Under the pieces are notes generated by a model, which saw only the letters and a list, made by a program, of their open reading frames with translations, was not told where the DNA came from and did not search any database. The translations under genes and the position numbers were made by a program. This document shows positions 1 to 11,490 of a stretch of 64,000 bases of DNA, piece by piece. Origin of the DNA: Cheiracanthium punctorium (Eukaryota; Arthropoda; Arachnida; Araneae; Cheiracanthiidae); NCBI GenBank assembly GCA_038373885.1, contig JAWZYV010017538.1, positions 372,001-436,000 on the forward strand, given 5' to 3'. Within the stretch, counting starts at the first letter, position 1, and each line of letters opens with the position of its first letter.

Positions 1-204
1 TTTATCTCGGGAGGTTACCAAAGCAAGCACAAAGCAAATCGAAGAAATTATGAACCTGCTAAGGAATGTAGAATAAATTTGGCTCAAGTGCGTGAACGTA
101 CAGTTCAAAAACGAGCAGAGGAAACAGATGATCGTCGGAAGCAGCATTTGAAAGAAGAAGACCACAGAAATTCCAGACAATGGCAAGCATTTAGAGTAAA
201 CTAA
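1..204 (+). pseudogene. Helitron-like ORF remnant, open at window edge
   Basis: One frame is open from base 1 to the TAA at 202-204. It reads through RRNYEPAKECR, LAQVRERTVQKRAEETDDRR and KQHLKEEDHRN. This Arg/Glu-rich repeated pattern (R..ET...R..RL) is typical of the N-terminal part of Helitron Rep/helicase ORFs in arthropods. The downstream stretch carries further broken pieces. Its 5' part lies outside the window. The family is assigned by pattern recognition only. Confidence 0.5.
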
Positions 205-830
205 TTGCCTACAAAGCAGCCACGAATGCGGATACTTTCTATCGCAGTTTATAACCTTTTAGCGTGGTTTTCATTCACTATGGAGCATTGCACTTTCCCC
301 AAAAAAAATTAATCAATCAAATTCACAGAAATTTCTTTGGGGACTACTGTTTGCATCGTAGGACTGACATAGCACACATCCTGCTTTTCCTGTAAACTAG
401 TGGGATTGTTTCTTGGACTTCACCCACTTCTAGAGAATTTTATAAAAGAATTCGGAATTTGAATGCTTTGCAAGGGCTTCGTTGACAGTGAATGACTACC
501 AAACGTTTAACGGAGGTGTGTACAGTTATGTTATAGCAGTAAAGTTATCATAAACTTAATTTGACAGCTCATCCAACTCAAAATCCTGACGGCAAATTTA
601 AACGTCTTCAATATGGACTGATAGATAATTATGACACTGTTAGTGAATGATGAATAATCCCCTTAACCATGGTATCAGCGAAGACCTGATTACTTACTTA
701 GAAAGTGTATTAAGATCTGAAAATTCTTCCGTGAGTACCTTCATGTTGATGCGAGAAACAGAAGTTAATGCTCTCCCAGCTGCAGAAGGAAACGAGGCAC
801 CTTATGTTTAGCTACTTTTTACTTTACCTG
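205..830 (+). pseudogene. Further decayed Helitron-like coding pieces
   Basis: Three broken frames continue the preceding ORF. Around 430-480 the reading FYKRIRNLNALQGL resembles the FL.NIR.YN.A segment that precedes the Rep domain in Helitrons. Around 490-540 NDYQTFNGGVYSYVI follows, and at 660-810 NHGISEDLITYLESVL leads on to TFMLMRETEVNALPAAEG. Stops and frameshifts separate them, so this is a dead copy. Confidence 0.35.
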
Positions 831-2160
831 ATGCTGCTGATCATTGAAGATTTAACATACCTTTTCAAAACGAAGAATTTGCCTTTTTAACATAGAACGG
901 TAAAGTAGCATTACATATCTTACAAAGTAGCATAACGTAGCGTTGAATGACATGCCTCTTCAAAACGAAGTATGTGCCATAAAGACGACAAAAGCTTTTG
1001 TGATAATGAATTAGTGATTTGAAAGACAGGTAAACATTTAAAAATCATGAATGTTGATACGTCGAGCCATTTACTTGCCCATTGTCTTACCCTAAAGGAA
1101 CTTTTGGGTTTTGAAGATGGCTTGATAGACAGGTTCTAACTTTTAAATGCGAAACTATCAAAGAAAATCTTAAATCTTCTCTTCCGATTTCTTAAATTCT
1201 TTGCTAGTCTTCTCAGGTTTGATCTGTGTACTCTTTTAAACAAACAAACAGACAAGCAAAAAAAAGTTTAAGTTTTTGTCAATAATTTAATTAAAAAAAA
1301 GTTAAATTTTAATTTGAACGATAAATGAATGCGCGAATTAAGATGGTCTTAAATTTTTATACATGTTTCTAACTATGTAATTAACTAGCAGATCTAGTTA
1401 TTCAACTACCAGTGTTGCCTTAATAATTGCTAACTTTATTTCATGCACCTCAGAAACATGGAATGTCCTTGAAAAAGTAAGTACATTTACCATAACAACA
1501 GATTTTCATTATTATCGATAAGTCTTATTTGAAAACAAACATTTTTAAAATATAATGTATTTATATTTTTGCTTTCCAAAATGCATATTTAGAGAATATA
1601 TTTACTAAATAAATTTATGTCACAGTTTAGAGTACAAAGTCAATGAAACGAATTAACCAACTACAAGAACAGTTTTTTAAGAAAGCCATATTTATATGTA
1701 GCCCATATATTGAAGGAAAACTAAGAAAAGTTGTAGCAAATTATAGGAACTTCTTAAATTACATTTTTTTTTCCAAAATAACATTTTACCTTCAAATATT
1801 TACATAAAGAATTTTAAAACTGCACATAACTGGCTATAGTATGTAGACATAAATTAGCCCATGTAATTATGTGGCTCGCAGGCTAACGCGATTTTGGCAT
1901 TCTCGAATGCCAGAAATTTTTACTGGTGAAACAAAAAATTTGAAACAACAATAAAAATAAGAGGCAAATAAACAAAATAATTGGAAGAAAATTACACTTT
2001 AGTTTACCTTAATTTTGGCTCGTAGATAAAATCCCTTGCCCTAACTGAGTTAACCTATTCCTGGCTGCTGAAAATTTGCATGTTTCTTTTTTTTAAGATT
2101 CTCCTCACCCTCCTTTATTGTGATGATTGAAGATAGAGTATAAGTAATCTGATAATTAAA
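831..2160. other. AT-rich intron, no gene seen
   Basis: Long A and T runs and no ORF with recognisable content. Part of the first intron of the window's DGK gene. Confidence 0.6.
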
Positions 2161-2164
2161 TTTA

Positions 2165-2545
2165 AAGCCTTCGCATAGAAAGACTTTGTGGCATCCAGAT
2201 GGGGAGGGGGGGAGGGCAATGAAGCGACCAAACCTCCCTTGAGTGAGCTTAAATCTACTACTAAACCTACGTCTAACCAGTTTGTTCTCATCATTAAAAA
2301 GACTCAACAGAGAAGACTTTTCTAGACCGATATTGCTTCCCAGAATGGTTGCGCTTGCTCAATCGCTGGGTTCCGGCGCAGCGTTTGAAGAACCATTCTG
2401 GGAAGAGGCATCGGTCTAAGAAGGAGAGTCTTCTCTGTTGCTTCTTTTTAAATAATGGAATTAGGTTAAACACGGGTTCAAGATTAAAATTGAGCAAGTA
2501 AAGAGCTACCCATGTCATGATATGCTACACACTCATCTCCCCTCC
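2165..2545. mobile_element. MITE-like repeat copy with internal palindrome
   Basis: An inverted repeat occupies 2,296-2,353 and 2,388-2,450; shared pieces are AGAAGACT..., GACCGAT and CCCAGAATGGTT. The right half (2,395-2,515) and the left flank (2,170-2,285) are similar to 39,655-40,225. This copy lacks the SINE found in that second copy and so shows the uninterrupted state. ORFs on the minus strand here are shadows of the palindrome. Confidence 0.6.
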
Positions 2546-2599
2546 CTTGAAGGTTTTCTGGATCCAGCACTTCTCTAAGAGTCAAAACGCGGTCATGAA

Positions 2600-2799
2600 A
2601 CCATTTGCTAGTCGCAAGAAAGTAATTTAAATAGCCCCAACGCTAAAAAAATTCAGCCGTTGCCACCGCTCGATTTAACTACTGCGAACGCGATGTTGCT
2701 TGTAGTTAAATTGAGCAACGGCTGCACTTCTCAGCGTTGGGCAGTAAATCCAGTTATTTTTCTATATCGGTGAGAAAATAATTGCGCTTCAGAGGTTAA
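2600..2799. mobile_element. Diverged member of the TTAA palindromic MITE family
   Basis: Arms CAGCCGTTGCCACCGCTCGA and TTGAGCAACGGCTGC flank a short centre, and the right end reads GCGCTTCAGAGG followed by TTAA. Both features are shared with the elements at 5,231-5,778 and 54,770-55,257. The left end is not clear. Confidence 0.5.
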
Positions 2800-5226
2800 A
2801 GAATCGAACCACAAATTTTAGTTTACATAACTATTTAAATTATTTATAATTTTTTATCTATTTAGTTTACTTATTTAAGTTTTTGAATATGCAGAGAGAA
2901 CGTGGAGAAAATCAACCTTCCTTTGAAACTTATCTGCCTTTTAAAGTATGAAGCTGAACATCATAGAAAAGCAGCCCTGAGAGATGGAAGTGAGTAAGAT
3001 AGATTGCATAAAAAGAAAAACACAATATATAATATATTAAAGGCTGAAAACCTGAAACATGATAATGTGTTTAGTTCGGTCACATTTCGCTACTTGTCCT
3101 GCATCTTTTGTCTTCTTTTCTTCTTTTGAAAAAAAGAGGTTCAATGAATTCAGTTTTTAAATTCTTGTTCTGTCGGCACTATGCTTAAACTTAGTTTTTA
3201 TTCTTCATTTTTTTCTGAGTAATACACCTCTTTTATTTAAGATAAATATCAGTCTACAATGATTACTTGATGTCTGAAAAGTGGGCAGATCTTGTAGGGA
3301 GAAAATAGTAATAACGCTTTTTGTTCAACTCATTTTACTCTATTGCCGAAGATTGGCAGCTTAGCCGTACTGAACTGCTTCGAAGCTAAGAATGCCAGCC
3401 TCGAGGGTCCCTCAGAGTGTGGAGGTTTTCTGCTCTCCGCAATTTAGAGAATGAGAGTATCCCCGGATCTGGACCCCTCTCCCACCTGCCGACCTACTCA
3501 CCGGAGGACATAACGGTCCCGTAGTTTTAGCGTGGCACGAGCCATTTTATAAAATGAAAACCAACCTTGAAACACTGTCATGTTGCAAAATATATGAAAT
3601 GTTTTCTATTGTTCGAATTAAAAAATGAAACTCCGTGAAAATTACTGATAATTATTTACTTGCCAGAAAATTGTATATATATTTTTGTCTATGTTAACAT
3701 TACTACATTTACAGTCGTCGTATAAACAACTGAATGCCTTTGCTCTTATTTAAATAACTTTTTTATCGAAAATTCTAGAAATTTATTAAATTCTTGACAC
3801 GTTCCGTACGAATAATCAATAGTAGAAGTTATTCTGTCAAAAAGAGTAAGGTCTTAGATATTAAGCATATCAACAGTTAATTTACTCAGTGATTTATCGA
3901 CATTTAACTGCAACAGGCATTTCTTTTCCAATTCTGAGTAACTTCAATTTGTATATTTAAATCTTTATATTACTAGCCTTAATTACAGGTTAAGAATTAA
4001 AAATATAAATCCGTCTTTTTAATGAGGATATCTAAGTTGGTTGATTATTTAAGATAATGAAACCCGCTTTTATATATAAATATAGCTCCTAACTATTTAA
4101 AGTTTTTACAAAAGATAAAAATCCAGAAATGACGATGCCTAATTATGGGCACTACTCGCAATAGTTTCAGAAAAAATGTATGCTTAATGCTAGTTAAGAG
4201 TTTGAAATATTAAATGTTGTTTTATTCACTCTCTTTTAAAAAATAAAGATAATTTTAGACATTCTCGAATATTTTTGTAAGCAGTGGCTGAAATCCATTC
4301 TTTCATGGGAAATACACTCTCTTAATGAAAATTTCATTTTCCGTCAACAATTAATAATTTTTACATGCTGCTACAACGAGATAGAAAATCGTAATAACGT
4401 TCCTGTAATTAATTTGTGCTTGTTAAATTAAATAAAGTTTTTTTTTAATGAGATCAAACTATTTCATATCATTTCAACTTTTGGAATCAGTCTGCGTGCA
4501 CAAAATATGAATAAAATCATAAGATATTATTTTCTTTGGTACGCTAATTTGTAGAAAAGCTCTTAAAATTGAGATTGAATAAAATAGAAGGTCTTTCCTT
4601 GTTGAAGTCACTTAGTATACTTTTTATAAGTAATTGTTTAGATTTCCCAGAATGCTGAGGAAGAATGACTCAAATTAACTAAAATAAATGATTAAATGAT
4701 TAAATGAGATAACTGAATTACATAAATATATGTTTTTCATAGAATACACCATTTTTCAATCTCGTTAGCCGTTTTTTAAAATTCTTGTGTGTTTAGCATC
4801 GGGGAATTTGTTTTCAATTATTCTAGTTTTATTCTCTTTTATTAATGCGAGTGAAGGAATATTGGGCTTCACGATTTGTATACAATTTTAAGCGTAAAAA
4901 TGTGTTTCGTTAATAGAGTAAGAGCATCCTGAATTCAGCCGTAGTCAAAAAAGACTGATTCAGAGAATCTCCATATTTATTCTTGTATTTCCATAAAAAG
5001 AATAATATGTTTACAAAAATTACGGAATCACACCATGTTATTTCTCGCATGGAGGAAAGTGTGTATCTTACATATGTTTGCGTTATTGATAAACGAATCG
5101 TTTATTATGAAATTTGTGTGAGAATAAACTGAAAGAAAAAGAGGGCAATATGAGATGATATATCAATATATCAGCAATTTGCCAATAATATGTCGCAAAA
5201 GTGACCTCTGTAATATCACAAATTCA
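2800..5226. other. Intron; one GC-rich unclassified block at 3,340-3,545
   Basis: Mostly AT-rich with nothing coding. Bases 3,340-3,545 stand out by composition (CTCGAGGGTCCCTCAGAGTG, CCCCTCTCCCACC) and may be a repeat copy, but no tRNA boxes, terminal repeats or ORF were found. Confidence 0.5.
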
Positions 5227-5230
5227 TTAA

Positions 5231-5778
5231 CACTTTCCGGACGAGCGCCCGCCGCGTATATGTGCGCCGCGTACTCGCATACTTGGCGGAAATCAATTTG
5301 CCCCCTAAGGACTCTGACGTTTTGACTGTTGCCAGTCACGAAGGATAGATTTGATTTGTATAAAAATAGTTGCGGGTGACATAGCTCCATGAGAATCCTT
5401 TACTTTTTAAGCACGTCATTTACCGTAAAAAAAATTGTCACAATTATTTTTAACAGCAGTGACATCTTCGGAAAAAATGGAAGAACAGCTAGATAGATTG
5501 TCCAATGCTGGAAAAAGGGCAGCCGTTGCCATCGCTCGACTTAACTACCAGCAAGATGGCGGACGATCGAAACTTTCATCGCGTGCCACAGATCTAGAGA
5601 CCCTTTTTTTGACAACAGCTGGCTGTGCCTTCACAGCCAGCTTTCGTCAAAAAAGGGTCTCTAGATCTGTGGCACGCGATGAACGTTTCGATCGTCCGCC
5701 ATCTTGCTGGTAGTTAAGTCGAGCGATGGCAACGGCTGCCCTGTTTTCAGCATTGGGAAAGGGGTGCGCTTCAAAGGG
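5231..5778. mobile_element. TTAA-flanked palindromic MITE (piggyBac-like), copy 1
   Basis: TTAA stands at 5,227-5,230 and 5,779-5,782. The ends read CACTTTCCGG... and ...CTTCAAAGGG. From about 5,515 to 5,745 there is a near-perfect inverted repeat of more than 100 bases per arm, including AGCCGTTGCCATCGCTCGA, AGATGGCGGACGATCGAAA and AGATCTAGAGACCC. It could form a very long hairpin. The flanking half (GACTGTTGCCAGTCACGAA...) is shared with 54,770-55,257. A TTAA target duplication is characteristic of piggyBac-type transposition. The 92-codon ORF across it is made of the palindrome and is not taken as a gene. Confidence 0.75.
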
Positions 5779-5782
5779 TTAA

Positions 5783-6790
5783 ATGAAAGATGTTGCTGCA
5801 TTCCTAAAGCAATCTCTGAAGTTTACTATCTATTATTCGAATTCCACTGGCCTTCAGAAGCACTTTTAAAAAAAATAAGTTTCAGTATTTTAGGGGAAAA
5901 GTATTTCCGGTTATGTAAACACATGCTCGTTCTGTTAATCGCACAGTCCAATCCACTCGTTTGCAATCAAAAGCTTCTTCTTCTTTTTTTTTTTTTTTTT
6001 CAGTGGGATGGGGATGTTTGTTCTACAATAGTATTTTCATTGTCTGATGTCAGAAAGTTCGAGTGAGTGAGATGAAAATATGACTTAAAAAAGAAGGACG
6101 AAAGCAATTCATCTCTCTTAAAGCAATCAGATATACTAATGAAAGTATAAATTCTTGGACTTATCTCATTCATGTGGAAATGAATCGACTGATGATGTTA
6201 ACGGTTTTCAAACTTCATCCGCACTTCAGTCACCGGTATTACACAGAAAAGTGCTTTTAAAATAATTTTAAAATATTCTATTTTTAAATTGTACATAAAT
6301 CTTCCGAAATATAAACTCTCATTAATTTCATTTAAAATAAAAGTTATTTAAAAACCCCTGCATTATTTTCAAGATGAGTACTAATTTTTTATACAATTTC
6401 TTTCACTTCTAATGTTAATATTACTCATGAGATTAAGCAGAAAGTAACCTACATTGCTTTTTTATGTTTTTCATCATGCAGAAAAAATTAATTTTGAATG
6501 CAATGTGATTTTGAACATTTTCATGCAGAGCTGAACAGCATGAGCTGAGCGGTGAAAATCTCCCGTCCTTGGAGGTAATTTGCACACCAGCGTTTTTAGT
6601 CACCGTTGTAACATCCAAAAAATCGGAGGCCATCCGGAAAGGGTTAAGTCTTAATTAACAGATTTTGATGACTTGGGAAACACAAAATCTTCCATAAGTC
6701 GAAGCTAGAATACATGAGTTTACGTAGCCTTCAAAATGAATGTCCCATAGATGAAATACTGTTTCATGCATTATATGTATTTTTTTGCAG
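5783..6790. other. Intron; possible TTAA-ending fragment near 6,520-6,645
   Basis: A poly-T run is at 5,984-6,000. At 6,620-6,645 CATCCGGAAAGGG is followed by TTAA, like the end of the TTAA MITEs, but no matching left end was found. Confidence 0.35.
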
Positions 6791-6915
6791 GTGTGGACTT
6801 CGGCAACATTAGTATAAGCTACAATACCGATTTGTCCGAAATCAGGCCCCTGATCACCAAACTATTAGAAGAAGAGGATAGCGGAAAATCCGAAGACACT
6901 GCGAACAAATCTGAG
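6791..6915 (+). CDS. rdgA: DGK zeta/iota-like exon 1 of window (post-catalytic region)
   Basis: The exon follows a T-rich tract ending TTTTTTGCAG and starts with two bases that complete a codon from an unseen upstream exon. It reads VDFGNISISYNTDLSEI, continues with RPLITKLLEEED, and ends KSEDTANKSE in phase 0. In vertebrate DGK zeta the equivalent stretch, a short beta segment then a helix ending in LQQE-type residues, follows the DGK accessory domain. The 5' donor (GAG|GTTTTT) is weak, but the next exon joins in frame. The upstream partner exon is not visible between 1 and 6,790, so this intron runs off the window. Confidence 0.8.
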
Positions 6916-8220
6916 GTTTTTGTTGAATTTTCATTAAACATCCAGCACACAATTTAATCCCAAACTTCTTTAAATCCGAAATTTATCCCCGTGCTAATAG
7001 TTGCAAGTAAAATTATGTAATATGAAGGCACAGTACGCGTAAAAGAAATTTATTGAGTGATATACTTTGGTTTTAATTAGTGTGTCGTCGTTTTGTTCCT
7101 GTGAGTGTCCTGTATTATTTGTTAAATATTCTCCCCCTCACCCCCTAAAAATGTTTAAGAAGTGGGATTTGGTTTTCTGTTTGGGTATAAAAACAAAAGA
7201 AAGGTTTTATTTTACGGCGGTAAATGTTCTCTATAATGCGTATATTAGCTGCGTAGACCGACATTGAGCGGCCACATTACGTGTTAGGGCTAACTTGTCG
7301 AAGAAAATTTCCATCCATGTCTGCTAATCTGGCCCAGTGTCTTATTTTCCCAACCACTAATACATAAAGTGAATAAGGGTTTTGAAAACACTGTGTTGCA
7401 TATATACAGGGACTGTTTTCCGGCAGGGCATTCATGGCAAGCGTCCGTGCCCCCAACAAAAAGGGTGCCCCAAATTACCTTTCAAGTTTAAACATCTGCA
7501 AATTTTGATTTCAATTTAAAATAAGAGACAGAGAAACTAATTTTCAGAAAGATAATAAAAATTATTCTGCTATTTTTTAATAGTTCTAGCATTATATCCA
7601 CAACTTTTTTTTAGCGAAACCGTATAGTCTCAGACAATCATTCAGCTCAAACTTATCATTTAGGCCTGGCCTATGTACTGATGTATGCTGATAGCGAGGA
7701 AACCATAAAGCTAATTTTCAATGGGAACATATAAAAGGAAATATAGCTCCCTAAATGGATCAAGGTGAAGATCTATCCCTCTACAAATAAATGTTATGAT
7801 ATAAACATTAGGAAAATATTGTGGAACATGTTACTTGAAAAATAAGGAATGAAATTAACGATTGAAAATTAAATGATATAACTGAAATATTATTTATTAT
7901 CCTACATAATATTATTATTATCGTACTATTGCATTTCATTTTTAATCTTGATTAAATATTACTTTTGAAGCTGTTATAACATCGTTCTTTGTATGATGTG
8001 ATGTGAAAGTTGCTTTGTAGGGTATAAGAAAGTTTTCGTAGAAGCTCCCCCCCCCCCCCAGTGAAGCTTTTGCCCTGATCCCCATCTCTTCAAATCGGTC
8101 CCTGCATGTATATGAAATGCTTCGAACATAGTATGAGACACTGATTATCAAAATATCGTTTAATCCGCTAATGAAAGATAACCATACATTTAACTAAAGG
8201 AAATAATGTCCTGGAAAGGA
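6916..8220. other. Intron, no gene seen
   Basis: AT-rich with a C10 run near 8,047. Short ORFs here have no coding signal. Confidence 0.55.
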
Positions 8221-8229
8221 CGGGAAGAG

Positions 8230-8400
8230 GAAAGTATTCCTGGGTGACGTGATCTCAGTTGCGGCACTGCCAAGTGTCGGCTTGTTGCTATAGAAACCGA
8301 TAAAGTCAGTGCTTGTTGCTATAGAAACCGATTTTCCCATTTAGCAGTTTTAAAAAAATGAGGGAACACTTTAAAAGTGTGAATATTGGAATGGCAACAC
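8230..8400. repeat. Dispersed repeat, copy 1 (partner 9,465-9,575)
   Basis: GTTGCTATAGAAACCGAT, a CATTTA(G/A)CAGT... segment and ATGAG(G/A)GAACACTTT are shared with 9,465-9,575. Copy 1 contains an internal 30-base tandem duplication of GCTTGTTGCTATAGAAACCG. Family unknown. Confidence 0.6.
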
Positions 8401-8904
8401 AAATTCTAACCACAGCACGAAAAAAAAAAAAAAAAAAAAAAAAAAACAAGGCCATGTTCCGTTATCCGTAAAATAATAATAGTAGACAACAATCCCTTTC
8501 TGGTGTTAAAATTTAATAAGTAAATAAATCATAAATGATTTAGTCTATAAATAAAAAACTAAAAGATCGCATTATTTCAAAAAATGCAATTTAAAATAAA
8601 TTTAAATTAGTAGTAAAATCTATTATTCCCCAAATAAATAATATAATATTCAATTATATATTTTCGATAAATTATATTTACCAATTTAATAATATCGTTA
8701 CGGTCATTAATTTAAAGAAAGTACGAAAACTTTTAGATTATAACATTTAATATTCTCACCACCTTTTATTATTAATCCCTCACTCAATCACACCCTTCCC
8801 CGCGCCGCGCCGTTCCGTAGTTGCCCGCTAAACTACTTATTGAGCTTGCTAGAGCATAATGTATGGGGAAAATGGTTTATAAAAAAGGGACACTTCTTAA
8901 ATTA

Positions 8905-9020
8905 TTATTCATGTATTTTTTTTTTACCTCAACAGTCACTGTCTCTTGTGCTATTACAGAGTTTTTCGATTCATCTACGACGAACGGTGTAGGCGCCTAC
9001 AGAAAACATACAAACAAATA
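8905..9020. repeat. Dispersed repeat, copy 1 (partner 11,350-11,470)
   Basis: CTGTCTCTTGTGCTA and TAGGCGCCTA followed by ACA-rich short tandem units occur in both copies. The simple-repeat tail (CAGA in the second copy) suggests the 3' end of a retroposed element; that is inference. Confidence 0.5.
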
Positions 9021-9464
9021 AACCCATCAAAACAGGCAGATCCAAAGCTCCTTTTGAGATGGCTGAAGGTTGATAAAGAAAGAATAAACAAAACTTTTAA
9101 CTGCGCTAAATGCAAATATTGTGGATGCGCTAAATGCAAATATTTTATTCACAGCCATTTTTTTTTATCCCCGCCGAAAGAACTAATTATTTGACAGAAC
9201 GCACAATTTTTATGCCGTTGCCACAGTCACTTTGTAATTTAAAAATACATTTTTCTTTTACGCCTTTATCGTAGAAATGCTTTTAATACAGGGTTGCCAC
9301 AAAACACGTCATTATTTATAAACTCTTTTCGAACGCAAAATTTTGATCGAGGCGGCAAATACGAAGGGTTGATGAGGGCATGTACTCTGGACGCCGTGCT
9401 GAAGGTGTCACCAAAATTAAGACTTTTCCCCCAAGTGATGTTATCTCTAATTACTGCAAGACCA

Positions 9465-9575
9465 TTAGGTCAAGTGTTGCTATAGAAAACGATTTTTCCA
9501 TTTAACAGTGTGAAAAAAATGAGAGAACACTTTCAAAGTTAAAGTTTGAACATTGGATTGGAAACACCTGATTTT
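9465..9575. repeat. Dispersed repeat, copy 2 (partner 8,230-8,400)
   Basis: Shares GTTGCTATAGAAA, TTCCATTTAACAGT and GAGAGAACACTTT with the copy about 1.2 kb upstream. Confidence 0.6.
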
Positions 9576-9957
9576 GTAAAGAAGAGATATAGGAAGTTTT
9601 TTTTAAGTACGCTTGGGACAAACAAAAAATAAATGAAAACAAAGCTATATTATTTCATTTTTTAAAATAATTTTAACAGTAACAGCTTATGAATGTAGCT
9701 ATCCTACGATCATCAACTTTTTGAAACAATATATTGAGAAATAAATTTGCAACTATATTTGACTGATTACATTCATTAAAAACGGGAATTTAAGACTTTT
9801 AAAAAATCGGACAAAAAAAGTACGATTCCGAAACAGAACTCATTTGAAAAAGCATTCTCTGCACATTCCAACGAGAAAAAATATAGTTGCTAGCTGGAAA
9901 CTGAGCTTGCTAAAATATAAAAATAAAATACCCGAAAAAGCGTTCGGAAAAGGAACA

Positions 9958-11320
9958 CCCAGACAGCACATAAGCTTAAATCAAGCTTGACATTTCCTTG
10001 AATTTGACGTATTAATGCAAGCTTGGCTTTAGCTTGCTTTTAGCTTTCAAAGTGCGCAGTGATGGCGCCATCTGTGAAAGAGAATGGACATTAATTGTCT
10101 AGCGTCCTCAAATTTGCTGAAAGTTCGTAAAAGATGTGTTTTATTTTATTACCAGTGCCATATTACCGGCAAGGCAAACGGGGCAACTGCCCAGGGCCTA
10201 CAGATTTTAGGGCCCAAAAATCTTACATCTTACACTTTTGTAGTTTTAATATAAAATTGCAAAGGATAAAAAAAAAATCAGAAGTTAAATAGTTTTTTTT
10301 AATTATAAAGTGTGAACAATGAAAATAATTCAAATTTACATTTGTATAAATTAATTTAAACTTATTTTTAATTCTTCGAAATGCTCTATATCGATATAGC
10401 ATACCAATATGTAGGAAAATAACTAACCACATTTGTAAAGAGAATTTTTAGCGTTAAAAAATAGCAAAATTTTTCAATTATTTGTTATTTTAAGAAATAT
10501 TTACAAAAATAACTAAAGTGTTTGTATTCCATACACGTTAGCAACTGTGATATAGCATTTCGAAGTAACGTTTAACTATATGTTTCTTTCATTTCAGATT
10601 ACTTAACACAAAATTTGTGTTAAGTAAGTAAACCCATTCTATATTTCCAAATATGGAAATTCTTCAAAATAAAATACAATTATACTACGAAATTGATTTC
10701 AAAATCAGTCGTTTGTCTCGATTTTGGCCAGCAGTATTGCTCATGAGTGTTGCGGTACTGAAAGTTTTAAAACGTGTGCTGCTCTTAAGTTTATATTATG
10801 TTTATTTCCCTATTAGTAGATTCTCTAAATCACACATAACATTATTTTAATATTGATGCATGCCATGGAAAAATAAAAGAAACAAATAACACATCGCCCA
10901 CTTATCAATCTGGAGAGAAAACGGCGGGCGTGATAAGTCACTTCAAACTTTAGTCATATCTGCGTGAAGCTTAGTAGCTGAACGGATAGCGAGCTCGACT
11001 TCCAACCTCCACGAACATTTGATGGAAACAGATTAAATTAAATTGAAATTTCAGCGTAGAGGGGGGGAAATGCGTGGCTAAGTAAAATATGCGGGGCGAA
11101 CCCGTGTATTTAGGAAATTGTTTTTTAGGAAAATTTTTTAAGCTTGAAATTAAGCTTGAAATGCCAATTTTAATGCAAGCTGGGCAAGTGTTAACTAGAA
11201 CACTTGATTCAAGCTTGCATTAAGCTTACATGCTTGAAATTTCCAAGCTTAATTCAAGCTTATTGACTTGATAAATCAAGCTTGCTGTAAGTTTGATGGA
11301 AGTTTGCTGCGCTGTCTGGG
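9958..11320. mobile_element. DNA transposon-like element with CCCAGACAGC ends and AAGCTT-rich subterminal repeats
   Basis: The left end is CCCAGACAGCACATAAGCTT and the right end GCTGCGCTGTCTGGG, its inverted match. Within about 150 bases of the left end and 220 of the right end, AAGCTT/CAAGCTTG motifs occur many times in both orientations, a typical subterminal-repeat arrangement for transposase binding. No transposase ORF is seen inside (only AT-rich filler and a GGGCAACTGCCCAGGGCC block), so it looks non-autonomous. No clear target duplication was found. Confidence 0.6.
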
Positions 11321-11349
11321 AAAATATAAAATAACTAAAAAGTAATATT

Positions 11350-11490
11350 CATATTTTTTTTTCTCAGCAATAGCTGTCTCTTGTGCTACTTAGTCATTGT
11401 GTCAAATTTAGTCCCGCTTCAACGAAAGATCTAGGCGCCTATATTGAACAAACAGACAGACAGACAGACCGAACGCTCTATTATATATAC
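11350..11490. repeat. Dispersed repeat, copy 2, with (CAGA)n tail
   Basis: Partner of 8,905-9,020. It carries CTGTCTCTTGTGCTAC, TAGGCGCCTA and a clean CAGACAGACAGACAGA run at 11,454-11,468. Confidence 0.5.

Noticed and set aside
3340..3545. Possible ribosomal RNA fragment because of GC-rich, conserved-looking text
   Set aside because: No stretch could be matched confidently to a known rRNA helix or conserved core; left as an unclassified block.
5435..6066. Two plus-strand ORFs of 92 and 120 codons
   Set aside because: They read through the palindrome of the TTAA MITE; no independent coding signal.
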